A stretch of DNA of 64,000 bases from Stomoxys calcitrans (GCF_963082655.1 NC_081555.1:178963942-179027941), one strand, 5' to 3'; positions 33,955-46,350 are shown, counted from the first letter of the stretch. Program-made: numbers and translations. Notes: a model not told the origin generated them from the letters alone.

Positions 33955-35088
33955 TTTTAAACCCTCCACCATAGGGGGTATACTAATTTCATCATTCTGT
34001 TTGTAACTAATCGAAATATTCGTCTGAGACCCCATAAAGTATATATATTCTTGATCGTCGTGACATTTTATGTTGATCTAGCCATGTCCGTCTGTCTGTC
34101 CGTCCGTCCATCCGTCTGTCTGACGCTACCCGACTTTCGAAGCAGTAAAGCTAACCGCTTGAAATTTTGCACAAATACTTCTTATTAGTGTAGGTCGGTT
34201 GAGATTGTAAATGGGCTATATCGGTCCACGTTTTGATATAGCTGCCATATAAACCGATCTTGGGTCTGAAACTCTCGAGCCTCTAGAGGGCACAATTCTT
34301 ATCCGATTGGAATGAAATTTTGTACGACGTATTTTCCTAAGACTTCCAACAACTGTGCTAAATTAGGTTCGAATCGGTCCATAACCTGATATAGCTGCTA
34401 TATTAACCGATCTTGGGTCCTGATTTCTTGAACCTCTAGAGGGCGCAATTCTTATCCGATTGGAATGAAATTTTGCACGACATGTTTTGCTAAGACTTTC
34501 AAAAACTGTGTTAAATTAGGTTCAAATCGGTTTATAACCTGATATAGCTGCCATATAAACCGATCTTGGGTCTTGACTTCGTAAGCCTCTAGAGGGCGCA
34601 ATTCTTATTCGATTGGAATGAAATGTTGGACGATATGTTTTGCTAAGACTTTCAAAAACTATATTAAGAATGGTTCAAATAGGTCCATATGGGATCTGGA
34701 CTTCTTGAACCTCTAGAGGGCACAATTCTTATCCGATTTAGCTAAAGCTTGCATGAGGTGTTTTGTTATGACTTTCAACAAATATACTAAGAATAGTTCA
34801 AATCAGTCTATAACCTTATATAGCTGCCATATAAACCGATCTGGGGTCTTGAGTTATTGAGCCATTAGAGGGCGCAATTATACTTATACTAGATTTGGCT
34901 GAAATTTTACACCTTGACTTCTACTATGGTCTCCAATATTCAATTCAATTATGGTCCAAAATTAACCATAAATGGATATTGTTCCAATAACATGGCAATT
35001 CTTTTCTTTTATCCTTTGTTTGCCTAAAAAGAGATACCGTGGCTATATAATATTCGGCCCGGCCGAACTTAGCACGCTTTTACTTGTT
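33955..35088 (-). mobile_element. Family A element, full length
   Basis: Begins TAAACCCTCCACCATAGGGGG, TA tract, ATCTAGCCATGTCCGTC and GTCTGTCCGTCCGTCC. Five modules follow, with GCCTCTAGAGGGC and CGATTGGAATGAAATTTTG words. Ends in the hairpin TTCGGCCCGGCCGAA and TTAGCACGCTTTTACTTG. The usual CCATGGTGGAGGG next to the hairpin is deleted here. Confidence 0.9.
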
Positions 35089-37227
35089 TGTATTTAAAAG
35101 CAATTTTTTTTTCTTGTTAAAACAAATATTCCGATTTTTTGCAGATTATTTAAAAATAAGTGACGAAAATGCCGATTTTTTTCTTCTTAAAAAGTCCTGT
35201 TTTTCTACCAAGTTCATATGACAGCGAATATTTTAAAACTACTCCCTCCAAAGAGAAAATTTCATAAAACTTTCTCTTAGGGCAATTTCAATGAAACAGA
35301 ATTTCAACTGAAGGCAACACTGTTTTATTCCAGAACATTTTTCATGGCACTTCCCTTCTGTCGCTCTTTGATGCTCTCTTTTTCTCAAACGTTCTTTCCC
35401 TTTATCATAGTTCATTTTCTGCGTAATTATTTTAAAATGGAATTTAAAATGTGTTTCTCTACAGCGTTTCTTTTCTCAACTTTTTCCCTTTAGCCTGCTG
35501 GGGGATCTTCTTTTTTCCTATTTACATCCATTTCACAAAATATTTCTGCTTATTCCACTTCTGCTTAGCCTATTCCTAGTCAGCATCATCATCATTTAAT
35601 TTATAAACACTCTTTGTGTCTGTTGGTATGGATGAAAATGGCAGGAAAATGTCACTGCCTTGACTTTGATTGCTACAATGCCACGCATTTCCGGTAGTCG
35701 GTAATTTTCTTGAGACTCCCTTGTGTGCGTGTTTCGATGCCTTGTCTTCAAAAAAAAAAAAAAAATGAGACGATGTTGGTTGGTGGTAAGTTGTTGGTGC
35801 TGTCTTCTCAAAAATCTATCTTTATCTGATACAAGAAACAATGTTCATTAATGATTATTACATGCCGAAATCTAAACATTTTTCCCGTCATTGTCATGGT
35901 GATGGTGTTGTTGTTGTTGGGTTTTGTTCCTCTCATAGCTGAGGCTGTGTCTGGCCAATGAAGGCAAGAGTAGCTGTCAGGTCCATTTCAGTCAATATTG
36001 ATACCTGTGTAACAATTCGTGTCGTTGATAAATAATGGGGTGTGCTGAAGAGAGTGGAAATGTGGGAAAAGTGTTGAGACGATGTATGGCCATGCGAGTA
36101 CCAGGGCAATGATTTTTTGGGACTCTTGGGAAACCATAAAAAGACCGTACAACAAACAGCTTGGATAAAAATTTTAAGGAGATATGGTGAACCTATAAAC
36201 TAACATGGATTTATGGATAACTCCTTTTATTCAATATATGGTCTCGAAGAATATTAAATTTAAAAATTTTCATTTGGTTTGGTACACCCCTATATGCTCA
36301 CTATTCAAGGGCATCTATGTGTTCTTTGTTTATTCCATCACACCTTGTCGGCGCATTGGCTTTGGTTTATGATGACTAGTGGCTAGTGAGGCGCAGCAAC
36401 CTCAGAAAATATCCTACTTTGATTATTGTTATTAAATGGGCTGCCTGACTTCTGTCTCTCCGTCTTTAAGCCACCTTCGACAAATTGGTCTACCTTGCCG
36501 TTGTAAGTTTGTATGGCATAGAGCCTTCTTCAATGTCAGAGAAATTGCGTGTTAATGGGAAATTCCTACACACACACACATGTGGCAGTTCAAAGACAAG
36601 GTAACTCATAACTCATATTTAATCGGAACTGCATTTGTGAAAGAACAAGCCCAACTATATAACTGACCACATTCTCTTCTTAGGTTATGCTCTCGTTCTC
36701 GCTCTCTATGGCAATCGGACAAATTGGTCTTATGGCAGACCATCATAATTACACTTGTCGGCAATTCGGCCTGCATGCCTTTGTAGCTCTGATGGCTGTT
36801 GCTGTTGTTGATGATGATGCGTCCTTGGCATAATTACATTATGATTTACGTCAACTCAAGTTAATATCTTTACTGGAAATGCAGCAGCCACATGGGAGTG
36901 AATACACTTTGGTTAGACATTTCCACCATTTTCCAGTTATTTACAGCGAAAAGTGTCACTTTGAAGGAGATATGGATGTCTTTCGAGATATTACCTGTAA
37001 TGAACCAACAAGATTATTAAGGACTTAATGTCAAATTACGAGTGTATGAAGAATTTAATGAGATTTTCGGTAACTTCAGCAATGTCAACAATGTCAAACT
37101 ACCTGCAAAAATTCGTTTACAATTGTATATTGGAAGCTGGCAAAGAGATTTTAGAATAATATTTTAAGCAGAGTATTCTGTTCAGATTTCGGAATTGTTG
37201 CGAAAAATGTTAAACAAAATATCATAA
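35089..37227. other. Unique AT-rich segment with GTT and CA tracts
   Basis: TGGTGTTGTTGTTGTTGGG near 35902-35920, ACACACACACACA near 36569-36580 and a poly-A run near 35751-35764. No coding region or further mobile element recognised. Confidence 0.45.
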
Positions 37228-38396
37228 TTTTTATACCCACCACCCAAGGATGGGGCTATATTCATTTTGTCATTCCGTTTGCAACACATAGAAATATCCA
37301 TTTCCGACCCTTTAAAGTATATATATTCTTGATCAGCGTAAAAATCTAAGACGATCTAGCCATGTCCGTCCGTCTGTATGTTGAAATCACGCTACAGTCA
37401 TTAAAAATAGAAATATTGAGCTAACATTTTGCACAGATTCTTTTTTTGTCCATAAGCAGGTTAAGTTCGAAGATGGGCCATATCGGACTATATGTTGATA
37501 TGGCCCCCATATAGACCGTACCGCCGATTTGGGGTCTTAGGCCCATAAAAGTCACATTTATTATCCGATTTTGCTGAAATTTGGACATTGAGTTGTGTTC
37601 AGCCCTTCGACATCCTACTTCAATTTCGCTTAGATCGGTATAGATTTGGATAAAGCAGCCATATAGACAGATCCTCCGATTTAGCGTCTTAGGCCCATAA
37701 AAGCCACATTTATCATCCGATTTTTGCTGAAATGTGGGACAGTGAGTTGTGTTAGGACCTCTGGCATCCTTCATCAGTTTGGCCCAGATCGGTTCATATT
37801 TGGAAATAGCTGCCATATAGACCGATCTCTCGATTTAAGGTTTTGGGGCCATAAAAGTCGCATTTATTTTCCGATGTTGCCGAAATGTGGGACAGTGAGT
37901 TGTGTTAGGACCTCCGGCATCCTTCATCAGTTTGGCCCAGATCGGTTCATATTTGGAAATAGCTGCCATATAGACCCATCCCTCGATTTAAAGTTTTGGG
38001 CCCATAAAAGGCGCATTTATTTTCCGATGTTGCCGAAATTTAAGACAGTGATTTGTGCTGGGTCCTTCGACAGCCTTCTTCAATTTGGGTCGGATCGGTC
38101 TAGATTTGGATATTGCTGCCATGTAGACCGATCTCTCGATTTAAGGTTTTGGGGCCATGAAAACGCATTTATTGTTTAATGTTGCCAAAATTTGAGAAAG
38201 TGAGATGTATTAGGCCCCTCGACTTCTTTCTTCAATTTGTTCCTGAACGGTTCATATTTGCTGCCATATAGACCGATCTCTCAATATAAGGTTATGGGCC
38301 CATAAAAGGCGCATTTATAGTCAGTTGTCGCCAAAATTTGGAACAGTGAGTTGTATTAGGCACATCGATATCTTTCTGTAATATGGCCTAGATCGG
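37228..38396 (-). mobile_element. Family B element joined to a family A half
   Basis: Starts TTTTATACCCACCACCCAAGG, with a TA tract, GATCAGCGTAAAAATCTAAG and GTCCGTCCGTCTG. Modules with TCGGTTCATATTTGGAAATAG are unusually alike in two neighbours (about 37725-37810 and 37885-37970). The element stops abruptly at GGCCTAGATCGGTTAT, where a plus-orientation family A body begins, so the hairpin end is missing. Confidence 0.87.
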
Positions 38397-38890
38397 TTAT
38401 TAGAAGTCATAGCAAAGCACCTCATGCAAAATTTCAGCCACATCGGATGAGAAGTGCGCGCACTATCGGCTCAAGAAGTCAAGATCCAAGATTGGCTTAT
38501 ATGACAGCTATACCAGATTACGAACCTATTTGAATTATACTTAACACAGTTTTTGGAGGTGATACTAAAACACCACGTGCAAAAATCGGACGATAATTGC
38601 GCCCTCTAGAGGCTCAAGAAGTCAAGACCCAGGATAGGCTTATATGGCAGCTATATCAAAACATGGACCGATTTGGCCCATTTATAATCTCCTCCGACCT
38701 AAACTAATAAAAAGTATTTGTGCAAAATTTCAAGCGGCTAGCTTTACTCCTTCGAAAGTTAGCGACAGACGGACGGACGGACATGGCTAGATCGACTTTA
38801 AATGACATGATGATCAAGATTCAGACTCATATTTCGAGGTGTTACAAACAGAATGACGAAATTAGTATGCCCCCATCCTATGGTGGTGGT
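38397..38890 (+). mobile_element. Family A right half
   Basis: Three modules, then CGACAGACGGACGGACGG, CATGGCTAGATCGACTT and CCCCCATCCTATGGTGGTGG. The hairpin half is absent. The join to the neighbouring B element is seamless. Confidence 0.82.
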
Positions 38891-38955
38891 GATACCACAG
38901 TACCAACAGACAATGGACTTAAAATTGTCTAAGTGACTTTGTAAAAGACTGCATA
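38891..38955 (+). mobile_element. Fragment of the second SINE type
   Basis: AATGGACTTAAAATTGTCT and GACTGC words match the body of the 19.5-kb SINE. Head and tail are missing. Confidence 0.5.
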
Positions 38956-39497
38956 TATTGGGATGTCGAAAAAATCACATCATGTCGAATTTGGTAAAGA
39001 TTAGATTAATATTGAGGATTCTACAGCCTTAATAAGTCAAATCGGATGAAAGCTATATAAGGGGCCTATAGCTAAATCTAACCCGAATTTGATGAAATTT
39101 CGCAAAAGTATTGGGACGTCAAAAAAGACACTTCCCACCAAATGTGGTAAAGATCAGGCCAAGATTGTGGCTTCTACAGCTTTAAAGAGGCATATCTGAT
39201 GAAAGATATATATGGGAGCTATATCTAAATCTAAGCGGACTTTTAACAAAATTAATAGTGTTCGTCCTTGGGCCAAAAAAGAGACTTGTGCCATGACAAT
39301 CGGACAATAAATGTGACCTGTAACTTGATCACAAGAATACATGGACAGACAGACGGACAAACGTAGCTTAATTAGGAAGTGATTCTAAGCCCATCGGTAT
39401 ACTTCTCAATGGGTCTAGCTCTTCTCCTTCTTAGCGTTGCAAACAAATGCACAAACTTATAATACCCTGTACCACAGTGGTGGTGTAGGGTATAAAA
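38956..39497 (+). mobile_element. Third mini-me-like family (C)
   Basis: Two degenerate modules with TCAAATCGGATGAAAGCTATAT and TTCTACAGC words are followed by CATGGACAGACAGACGGAC, which is (GTCY)n inverted, then AAACGTAGCTTAATTAG. The end is CCCTGTACCACAGTGGTGGTG and GGGTATAAAA. The architecture is like A and B but the body and terminal palindrome (ACCACAGTGGT) differ. Confidence 0.7.
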
Positions 39498-40685
39498 ATA
39501 TCTGCCACAACTGTACTATTAAAGCTTAAGGCCAATGAAAAGCAAAAACTAATTTGCAAGATATTAAATTACAATTTAATTTGACAAAAAGTTTTGTGAC
39601 TAAAACTTCCAAATTTTAAAATGAAAATTACACTTCACAAAGTACTTAGAAAAGTTAAAGCCTCTCAAGAAAGAAACCTTTCATTATTTTAAAATCGTCA
39701 CCTCTTTGCGGTGGCCAGAGGAGCACCGCAACAACAATGGTTGCGTGTGTGGGCAAAATCATTATGAATTTGCATTAACTGCAAATTATTTGGCCCGGAT
39801 GTGGTTAACAAGGTGTCTTTCTCTACTCATTCTGTGAATTGCAGGAGTGAAAACTGCACCAACTTGGGCTCAAATTAGAACGCTTTCTTTCGCGGGAAAA
39901 CTTTCCCTGAATTCACCATCGTTGCTGCTGTTGTTCTTCATAGTGGCAGTTTTCCATAACCAGAATGCAAATAATGTGGCTGTGTTGCCACCACACTTGG
40001 TCATAAGTTTTTGAACAAATTATGATGAAGGGAAATAGTTTTCGTGTTGCCTTTGCTTTGTAGGCTTATTTGTTGGCTGCTTTAGTTTACATGAGCCATT
40101 TCTCACGCGTTTTAGCCAAGACAATGCTTAGAGTGCCAGCAACAGGGCCAAGCAGCAGTGGCAGCAGCAAACGCTACAGCCTTTTTGTAATGAGCTGCAA
40201 AAACAGCAGCAACAGCACAAGTAATGCTCATAATCACTACAATAAATAAATAAAATAAAAATTCCCACATTTATATGGGTATGTACCTCGAGCGAGCGAG
40301 CGAGTGAGTGACTGAGTGCTCAGTTGACGGCTTTCATGTACGGAAGCTGGAAACGACATAATTTCATCAGCATCACGCAATGCTACTTCACTTGGTAATG
40401 CCGCCCCACTGGCCCCGCCACCTATTGGTAAGTCACGTCGCGTCGCCTTGGTTTCCTTCTTTTGCTTGAATGAAAGTGTCGCTTGTTAATTTGTTTTTTA
40501 TATTTTCACAATCATTTAAGTTTTGTGAAAAAACCAAATGAAGAAAAACAATTACATTTCATTTTATTTCAATATTTCATATCGTCTTTTTAGCATAGAC
40601 TCACTCCGTCATTCGTCATCCGTCAGACGACAGTTGCTACACTTATAAAAATAATGGAATTTAATTAGATCGCATGATTGTACAT
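39498..40685. other. Unique segment, intron-like
   Basis: Contains CGAGCGAGCGAGCGAGTGAG near 40288-40310 and scattered CAGCAGCAAC tracts (40155-40215). A GGTAAGT near 40429 resembles a splice donor, but upstream frames carry stops, so no exon is called. Confidence 0.4.
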
Positions 40686-41052
40686 TCACTTGAGTTTATA
40701 AGCAACTAGCCGAACTGGGCCCGCACCGCTGCGCCTTCTTAAACTCTCTAATATCATTTAGGGTTGGGAACTTCGGCCTGAATGTGAATATCAAATTCGT
40801 ACCACTGGAGGAGTTTTTGGATGGGGGAGTCCCGCTGGGTACTTGGACCCAATATCTTTCATTTAAAACCCATATTGTGCCTAGCGGTCCACTTTTGGTT
40901 TTGGATGGCGTTGTTGGGGTAAGGGGGAGGGACCGCCTCCATCTGATAACTAAAAAATAGATAGCCTATGTTTCCTTTCATACAAATTTACATAATCTGT
41001 GAAAATTTTAAGAAAATCGGTTCAGCCGTTTTTGATGCAACGGAACAAACAA
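40686..41052. mobile_element. Dispersed repeat D, short copy
   Basis: Begins GCAACTAGCCGAACTGGGCC and ends with AAAATCGGTTCAGCCGTTTTTGATG and ACAAACAAAAC. This pair of ends is common to a widespread insect repeat type whose class I cannot assign. The family A start abuts its right end. Confidence 0.6.
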
Positions 41053-41557
41053 AACAAGTAAAAGAGTTCTAAGTTCGTCCGGACCGAATCTTATATACCC
41101 TCCAAAATGGATCGCATTTGTCGAGCTCTTGCCACGGTATCTCTTTTTAGGCAAACAAAGGATAAAAGAAAAGAACTGTTATGTTATTGGACCAATATCA
41201 AATTATGGTTCATTTCAGACCATAATTGAACTGAATATTGGAGACCATAGTAGAAGTCATTGTGTAAAAATTCAGACAAATTTAGTAAGAATCGACACGT
41301 ATATTAAAGGTCATGAAAGAAGCCGTTGTACAAAATTTCAGCTAAATCGGATAATAATTGCGCACTCTAGTGGCTCAAGAAGTCAAGACCCCAGATCGCT
41401 TTATATGGCAGCTTCTCAGGTTATGGACCGATTTGAACCATACTCAGCACAGTTGTTGGAAGTCGTAATAAAACACCTCATGCAAAATTTCAGCCAAATC
41501 AGAAAATAATTGCTTCCTCTAGAGGATCAAGAAATCAAGACTCCCGATCGGTTTATA
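41053..41557 (+). mobile_element. Family A element, left part (split by a LINE)
   Basis: Starts AACAAGTAAAAGAGTTC with a mutated hairpin TTCGTCCGGACCGAA (41073-41087) and CTTATATACCCTCC. Modules run up to CCGATCGGTTTATA, where the LINE is inserted. The body resumes at 43492. Confidence 0.87.
41547..41557. repeat. LINE target-site duplication, left copy (ATCGGTTTATA)
   Basis: 11 bases, repeated exactly at 43492-43502. They belong to the family A module into which the LINE jumped. Confidence 0.88.
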
Positions 41558-43491
41558 GTAGTAGTAGTAGTAAGGTATCTTTATTCAGATAAATTCGAGA
41601 GCTTAATACAATTTACATTATTTTACATTTCTAAATTTTGTGAATATTAGTCTGAAAAAAGATTTTACGGCTGTGACAATGTTGTCGTGAGCCGGTGCTA
41701 GTAACATTACATAATTCATAATATTATCGATATTCATTTATTATAAGTTTACGATATTGAGTCGCAGACTTCAGGTATGAGATAAGTTTTGGCCAGTCAT
41801 CTATTTGGTTTCCATCAAGTATTTCAATAATTTCGGTATGCGTTAGGAATGGTTTTCCAAACACTCGATCTCTGATTTCTCTCAGAATAGGACAGTTTCC
41901 AAGGAAGTGATTTAGGTTTTCCAGCTCCCGGAGATTGCAGAGTGTGCATAGTGCGTTTTCTTCAGTAGCTCCGTTTGTACTGCCGTTTAAATAAATCAAA
42001 TCGCATCTCGCTTTTAAAATCCATGTTATCTCCGATTGAGTATAGCAGCCATTCATGTACGATAGGCAGCGTGTATAATCTAGATATTTGTATATCCTAG
42101 TGTCACTTTCTCTTGCCCTTTCAATATTACTGAGTTTACTTGCTTTCTTCAGTTTTAAAGTAAGGCGCATAAAGGTTGATAGCCAGGTGTGTTCCGGTGT
42201 GTCGTTGGTAATTGGAGTTTCCTCCATTTCCACCAATTGATCGTTAATTGACTTTGCCCAAAATATATTTTTTGATAATATTAATTTGGTTAGAAAATTT
42301 GGTAAACGATTACTATCGTATTTAAACATCGTGCTATATATATAGTTAAGATGCAATTGTAAGGTATACATATGGCCGCTTTCCACGTTCGTTTCAATGT
42401 CTATTGCATAATTTGGGGTGCTTTCTGGTAACTTCAGGATTCGCTTCAGGAAGTATCTTTGTAGCTTGTCCACTTCGTCAAAGCATCCAAATCCCCAAAC
42501 TTGGGCTGCATATCCTTGAATTGACCGACAAACTGCTTGAAACAGTTTCCATTTCATTTCAAGGTTTATATTATTTTTTTGAAGGAAGTTTTTCCACGTA
42601 GAATTTATCGCCGCTTTTGCTTGTGTAATTCGACTACTGACATGTCGCTTAAAGCTTAGTCTTGGGGTCAGTACAACTCCAAGGTATGTATATTCGGAGA
42701 CAATCTCAATCTCTTGTCCTTTGTAGAACCATTTTTCCCTGTCTGACAATCGCCCTCCATTTCTGAAAACCATTATCTTTGACTTGGACATATTTAGTTC
42801 CATATTCCATAGTTTGCAGTATTCTTCCAGGTTGATGATCATGTTTTGAAGGGAATTTATGTCACCCGACAATATTACAATATCGTCCGCGTACATTAAT
42901 ACACGAACGTTTTTTCCTTCTACATCAATACCTCCTTCTAGATGTTCATGCAGGTCATTTAGGTATAAAGCAAAGAGAAGTGGCGAAAGAAGGCAGCCTT
43001 GTTTAACACCAGACACTGTTTCGAAATCCTGTGAGAGTTCTTCTCCGTTCCATATTGTGCATTTTGTGTTTTGGTAAATGGCTTCTATCATATTTATAAA
43101 TTTGGATGAGACTCGGTTAAGATAAAGCTTGTATATCAATGATTTTCTGCAGACCTTGTCGAAAGCTGCTCGGAAGTCAACAAAAAATGCATAGACTTTC
43201 TTCTTTTCCGCTAATTTTAAACTTACTATTGCAACTATGTTGTACACATTGTCCGCTGTGCAGTAATTTTTCCGGAACCCTGCCTGATATTCTTCCATTA
43301 TTTGGTTTTCTTCAACCCATGACGTGAGCCTATAATTCAGGATGCCCATCAGAATTTTTGCAGCTGTGTTCATAAACGATATAGCTCTATAATTACAAGG
43401 ATCATTTATATTTCCTTTTTTATGAATTGGGTAAATTATAGATCTTATCAGCGACTCATCAATAATGCTGTTGTCATAGAAGTTTGTAAAA
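41558..43491 (-). mobile_element. 5'-truncated LINE inserted in a family A element
   Basis: 1934 bp, read on the minus strand. The upstream end at 43491 lies inside the RT domain, and the 3' end carries a (TAC)n tail (41558-41572). It is flanked by the 11-bp ATCGGTTTATA duplication. The open frame, clean duplication and lack of decay suggest a fairly recent insertion that was truncated on arrival, as is usual for LINEs. Confidence 0.92.
41724..43487 (-). pseudogene. LINE reverse transcriptase, 5'-truncated but open
   Basis: From the first ATG (43373) there are 549 residues. The frame stays open upstream to the truncation point and includes IIYPIHKKG and CNYRAIS, the usual RT start words. Going on: GFRKNYCTADN, FFVDFRAAFDKV (first catalytic Asp), SGVKQGCLLSPLLFALYLND, YADD (161-164) with the catalytic pair, and YTYLGVVLTPRLSFKRHV. 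The C-terminal CTLC-x9-H-x4-C (CTLCNLRELENLNHFLGNC) is the zinc-knuckle-like motif common after the RT of several LINE clades. Endonuclease and any first ORF are lost, so it cannot move itself. I do not assign the clade. No stop or frameshift in what remains. Confidence 0.92.
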
Positions 43492-43735
43492 ATCGGTTTA
43501 TATGACAGCTATATGAGATTATGGACCGATTTGATCTATTCTTAATACAGTTGTTGGAAGTCATATTAAAACTCATCATGCAATATTTCAGCCAAATCGG
43601 ATAGGAATTGCTTCCTGTAGAGGCTCAAGAAGTCAAGACCCCAGATCGGTTTATATGGCAGCTATATCAGGTTATGGACCGATTTGAACTATACTCAACA
43701 CAATTGTTAAAAGTCATAATAAAACACCTTAGTTA
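43492..43735 (+). mobile_element. Family A element, right part after the LINE
   Basis: Continues the interrupted body: 11-bp duplication, two modules (GAGGCTCAAGAAGTCAAGACC; AACTATACTCAACACAATTG), then ends without a (GTCY)n tract where repeat D begins. Confidence 0.85.
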
Positions 43736-44476
43736 TGATGGGTCATATGCCCATTTAAAGCTTTTTTGGAGGGAAGGGGAACCCCCTATGCTTCGATCTG
43801 ATTTTGTATACCAGCTTCGTAATCTACTCCCGAATACCTTTCATTTGAGGCCATATTCACATGTTCGCCCAATATGTCTGTTTGGGGGAATTTTAGGGTT
43901 GGGGCGGCCTGATGGGTACTTGGATCTAAATTTTAATATCATATTCGTATTTTATTTTCCAATAGCTTTCATTAGATATCCATATTGTCCCGATCGATTC
44001 ACTTTTGATTTCGGTATTGTTGTTGGGTAAAAAGGGAGGGTCCGCCCCCTTCCGAAATCAGCAAACTATAAAGCCTATTTCTCGTTACTGGCCATATTAG
44101 CAATCTACTCCCGAATACCTTTCATTTAAGTCCCATATTGTAATGATCGTCCAAAAAACCTATTGTAGGGAGTTTTGGGGCGGCCCCCCAGTTACTTGGA
44201 CCCAATTTTTAGATGAGATTCGTTCTCTACTCCTAAATACCTATCATTTGAGTACCATTTTGTCGCGATCCGTCTACTTTAATTTTTGAGTAGTACTTTT
44301 GGGGTAAGGGGAAGGGTCCGCCTCCTCCTGATATAAAAAAAATTATATAGCCTATGTATGCTTCCAGACCAACCTACACAATCTGTGAAAATTTGAAGGC
44401 AATCGGTGCAGCCGTTTTTGAGTGCAAACAAACAAACCGACAAACAAACACAAATTCAATTTTATATAAGACTAAT
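43736..44476. mobile_element. Dispersed repeat D, longer copy
   Basis: Degenerate modules with TAATCTACTCCCGAATACCTTTC and GGGAGGGTCCGCCCCC-type words appear two or three times. The end is GGCAATCGGTGCAGCCGTTTTTG, then CAAACAAACCGACAAACAAAC and TTTATATAAG. Related to 40686-41052. Non-coding. Confidence 0.6.
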
Positions 44477-44574
44477 TAACGTTGGGACGACCTTTGTAGA
44501 CCAACCTCCTTGGATTTATAACATATGCAGTAAACAAAATTCGTTAAAATTCAATTAAAACTTGTTCCATTTAT

Positions 44575-44880
44575 GAAACCAAGAAGTTTATCCTTGGCAT
44601 CTGTATATATGGCACATATTATATTAAGATATAATTCGATTTGGACCATGTTCTTCATGGATGGGGACGAGGCGTCAAACACAATTCAATGTTCCAAATT
44701 ATATAATAAATAAGCCTATTATGGCCACAAGACGGTAAATCAGGATATCGCTGTATGTGACAAGAAGCTCCTGTTATGGGCCGCAAATCTTTCATCGGGA
44801 GATTGGTCTATATGCGGGCTATATTAAGATATACTCCAATAAAACCCACCTTCATTCCATAACCAATCTACGGTAAATAA
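44575..44880. mobile_element. Diverged mini-me-like body fragment
   Basis: GATTGGTCTATATGCGGGCTA, TTAAGATATACTCCAATA and CCATGTTCTTCATGG recall family B/C modules. Heavily mutated, with no termini. Confidence 0.4.
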
Positions 44881-45655
44881 ATTCTCTATACTTTTTTTCA
44901 CTTTTTTTACAGTGTATCGGTTCACATGAGTACATACTTCAAGTAGATTGAGTTAGAAAGTGGCATTGGTTTTACTTTTGCGCTGAGTTTGTTTTTCTCT
45001 GATGCTGCTGCTGTTGCTGTTGATGTTGTTATTATTGTTGGATTTTTTCCTCGTATTATTTATTTAAATACCCCAAAGTGTAAGAGTAACACGTATTTGA
45101 CTGTGTGGCATGGTGTGAGATTACATGCACTTTTTCCCTTTTCCATTTCCATTCACATTCACAGCCTCATGCACTGACAAATTATGGCCGGAATTGATGA
45201 AAACACACGCACTTTATTGCCTCCAGGTGATTTATCTCACAGTGCTGTAAAATATCAACGACACAACAATACCATCACCAATAATAACAACAACAACAAC
45301 AACAACAGCAGCAGCTTCATTGAATTGTGCACTTCCTGACTTTTGGGAAATGTGGCAGCATCCTTTTCTTCCTTTTTTCCTTACATGCTTCGCTTTGCGT
45401 CTTTTCCTCTTCCCTTTGTCGCTTAGAAACAACAGAGATTTTGGGACAATTTGTTTTTTTTTTTAAGAACCCCTACGTCGAGCACAGTGTGATAAGGGGA
45501 TATAAATCGTGTTTGAGTTTACCGCTCATTTAAGATTTTATACATTTTTCACAGGAATTTTTCAAGTCAAGGACATGTGTATTACAAGTTAACTGTTTGT
45601 ATGAAATTTGAAATGTCAATGCAGGTGAAAAGTGAAAGATGTTTGGAAATACAAA
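44881..45655. other. Unique segment with CAA/GTT tracts
   Basis: GCTGCTGCTGTTGCTGTTG near 45005-45023 and (CAA)n then CAGCAGCAG near 45287-45314. These two tracts are partly complementary. No gene recognised. Confidence 0.4.
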
Positions 45656-45659
45656 TTTA

Positions 45660-45968
45660 AATGGGCAAAAGATTGCAAATTCGCCCATGGACATTTTTTT
45701 AAGGAACAGAGGTAAACTTTTCACATATCAATGTATGCTGTCAGATTCAAGTTTAAGCTCAATTATCAGTTGTGTCCTTTTTATAGTCAAGTGCGAATGC
45801 CGTGCCGCATTATGACACCGCTGTGGGTAGAAGTTTTTACATGGCATAGTACTTCAGAAATGTGGCTAACATAGGGAGGGGATAACTACAACTGACAATT
45901 TTTTTCTGATGTTCTCGCCAGGGTTCGAACCTAGACAGACATGCTAAGCTCTGCGCTACGGTTGAGGT
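45660..45968 (-). mobile_element. tRNA-derived SINE
   Basis: Tail GCAAATTCGCCCATGGACAT, body TGCCGTGCCGCATTATGACACC and ACATGGCATAGTAC, B box in GGGTTCGAACC, head end TCTGCGCTACGG (all plus strand). Several bases of the head are deleted. Confidence 0.82.
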
Positions 45969-45969
45969 A

Positions 45970-46350
45970 AAGTATAGTAAAAGCGCGTTAAGTTTGGTGG
46001 GGTCGAATCTGACAGGATTGTAAGCATGGATATTAGAAGTGGTGACCAGACTCCAAATTTCAGCGAAATCGGATAATAACTACGCCCTCTGGAGGATCAA
46101 GAAGTCAAATCGGGCGATGGTTGGCCCAATTTGGATCATACTTACGAAATTTTAGTCAAATGGGGTAATAATTAATTCTACAATCTTATCGGGAGATTGT
46201 TTTGTATTTTGTATTAGAGCTATATCCAAACATGGACCGATTTGGCCCTTTTACAATCCCAATCAATATACACCAATAAAAATCATTTGTGCAAAATTTC
46301 ATATGCCTAGTCTTATTCGTTGAAAAGTTGGAGTGCTTTCGACATACAGA
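45970..46350 (+). mobile_element. Family A element, short degenerate copy
   Basis: AGTAAAAGCGCGTTAAG and a decayed hairpin (TTTGGTGGGGTCGAA) at the left, a shortened body, CCCAATCAATATACACCAATAA, and AGTGCTTTCGACATACAGAAG at the right, where it stops before (GTCY)n. Confidence 0.7.

Noticed and set aside
37724..38179. 151-residue open frame with repeating RFIFGNSCHIDRSLDLRFW peptides
   Set aside because: Translation of family B modules. The opposite strand and neighbouring copies give similar accidental frames, and no domain is present.
40376..40435. Possible coding exon before GGTAAGT
   Set aside because: The attractive frame (GNAAPLAPPPIG) has an upstream stop and no acceptor that avoids it.
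44998..45314. Inverted pair of GTT/CAA tracts as a possible foldback element
   Set aside because: Only simple-sequence complementarity. The flanks do not match and there is no target duplication.
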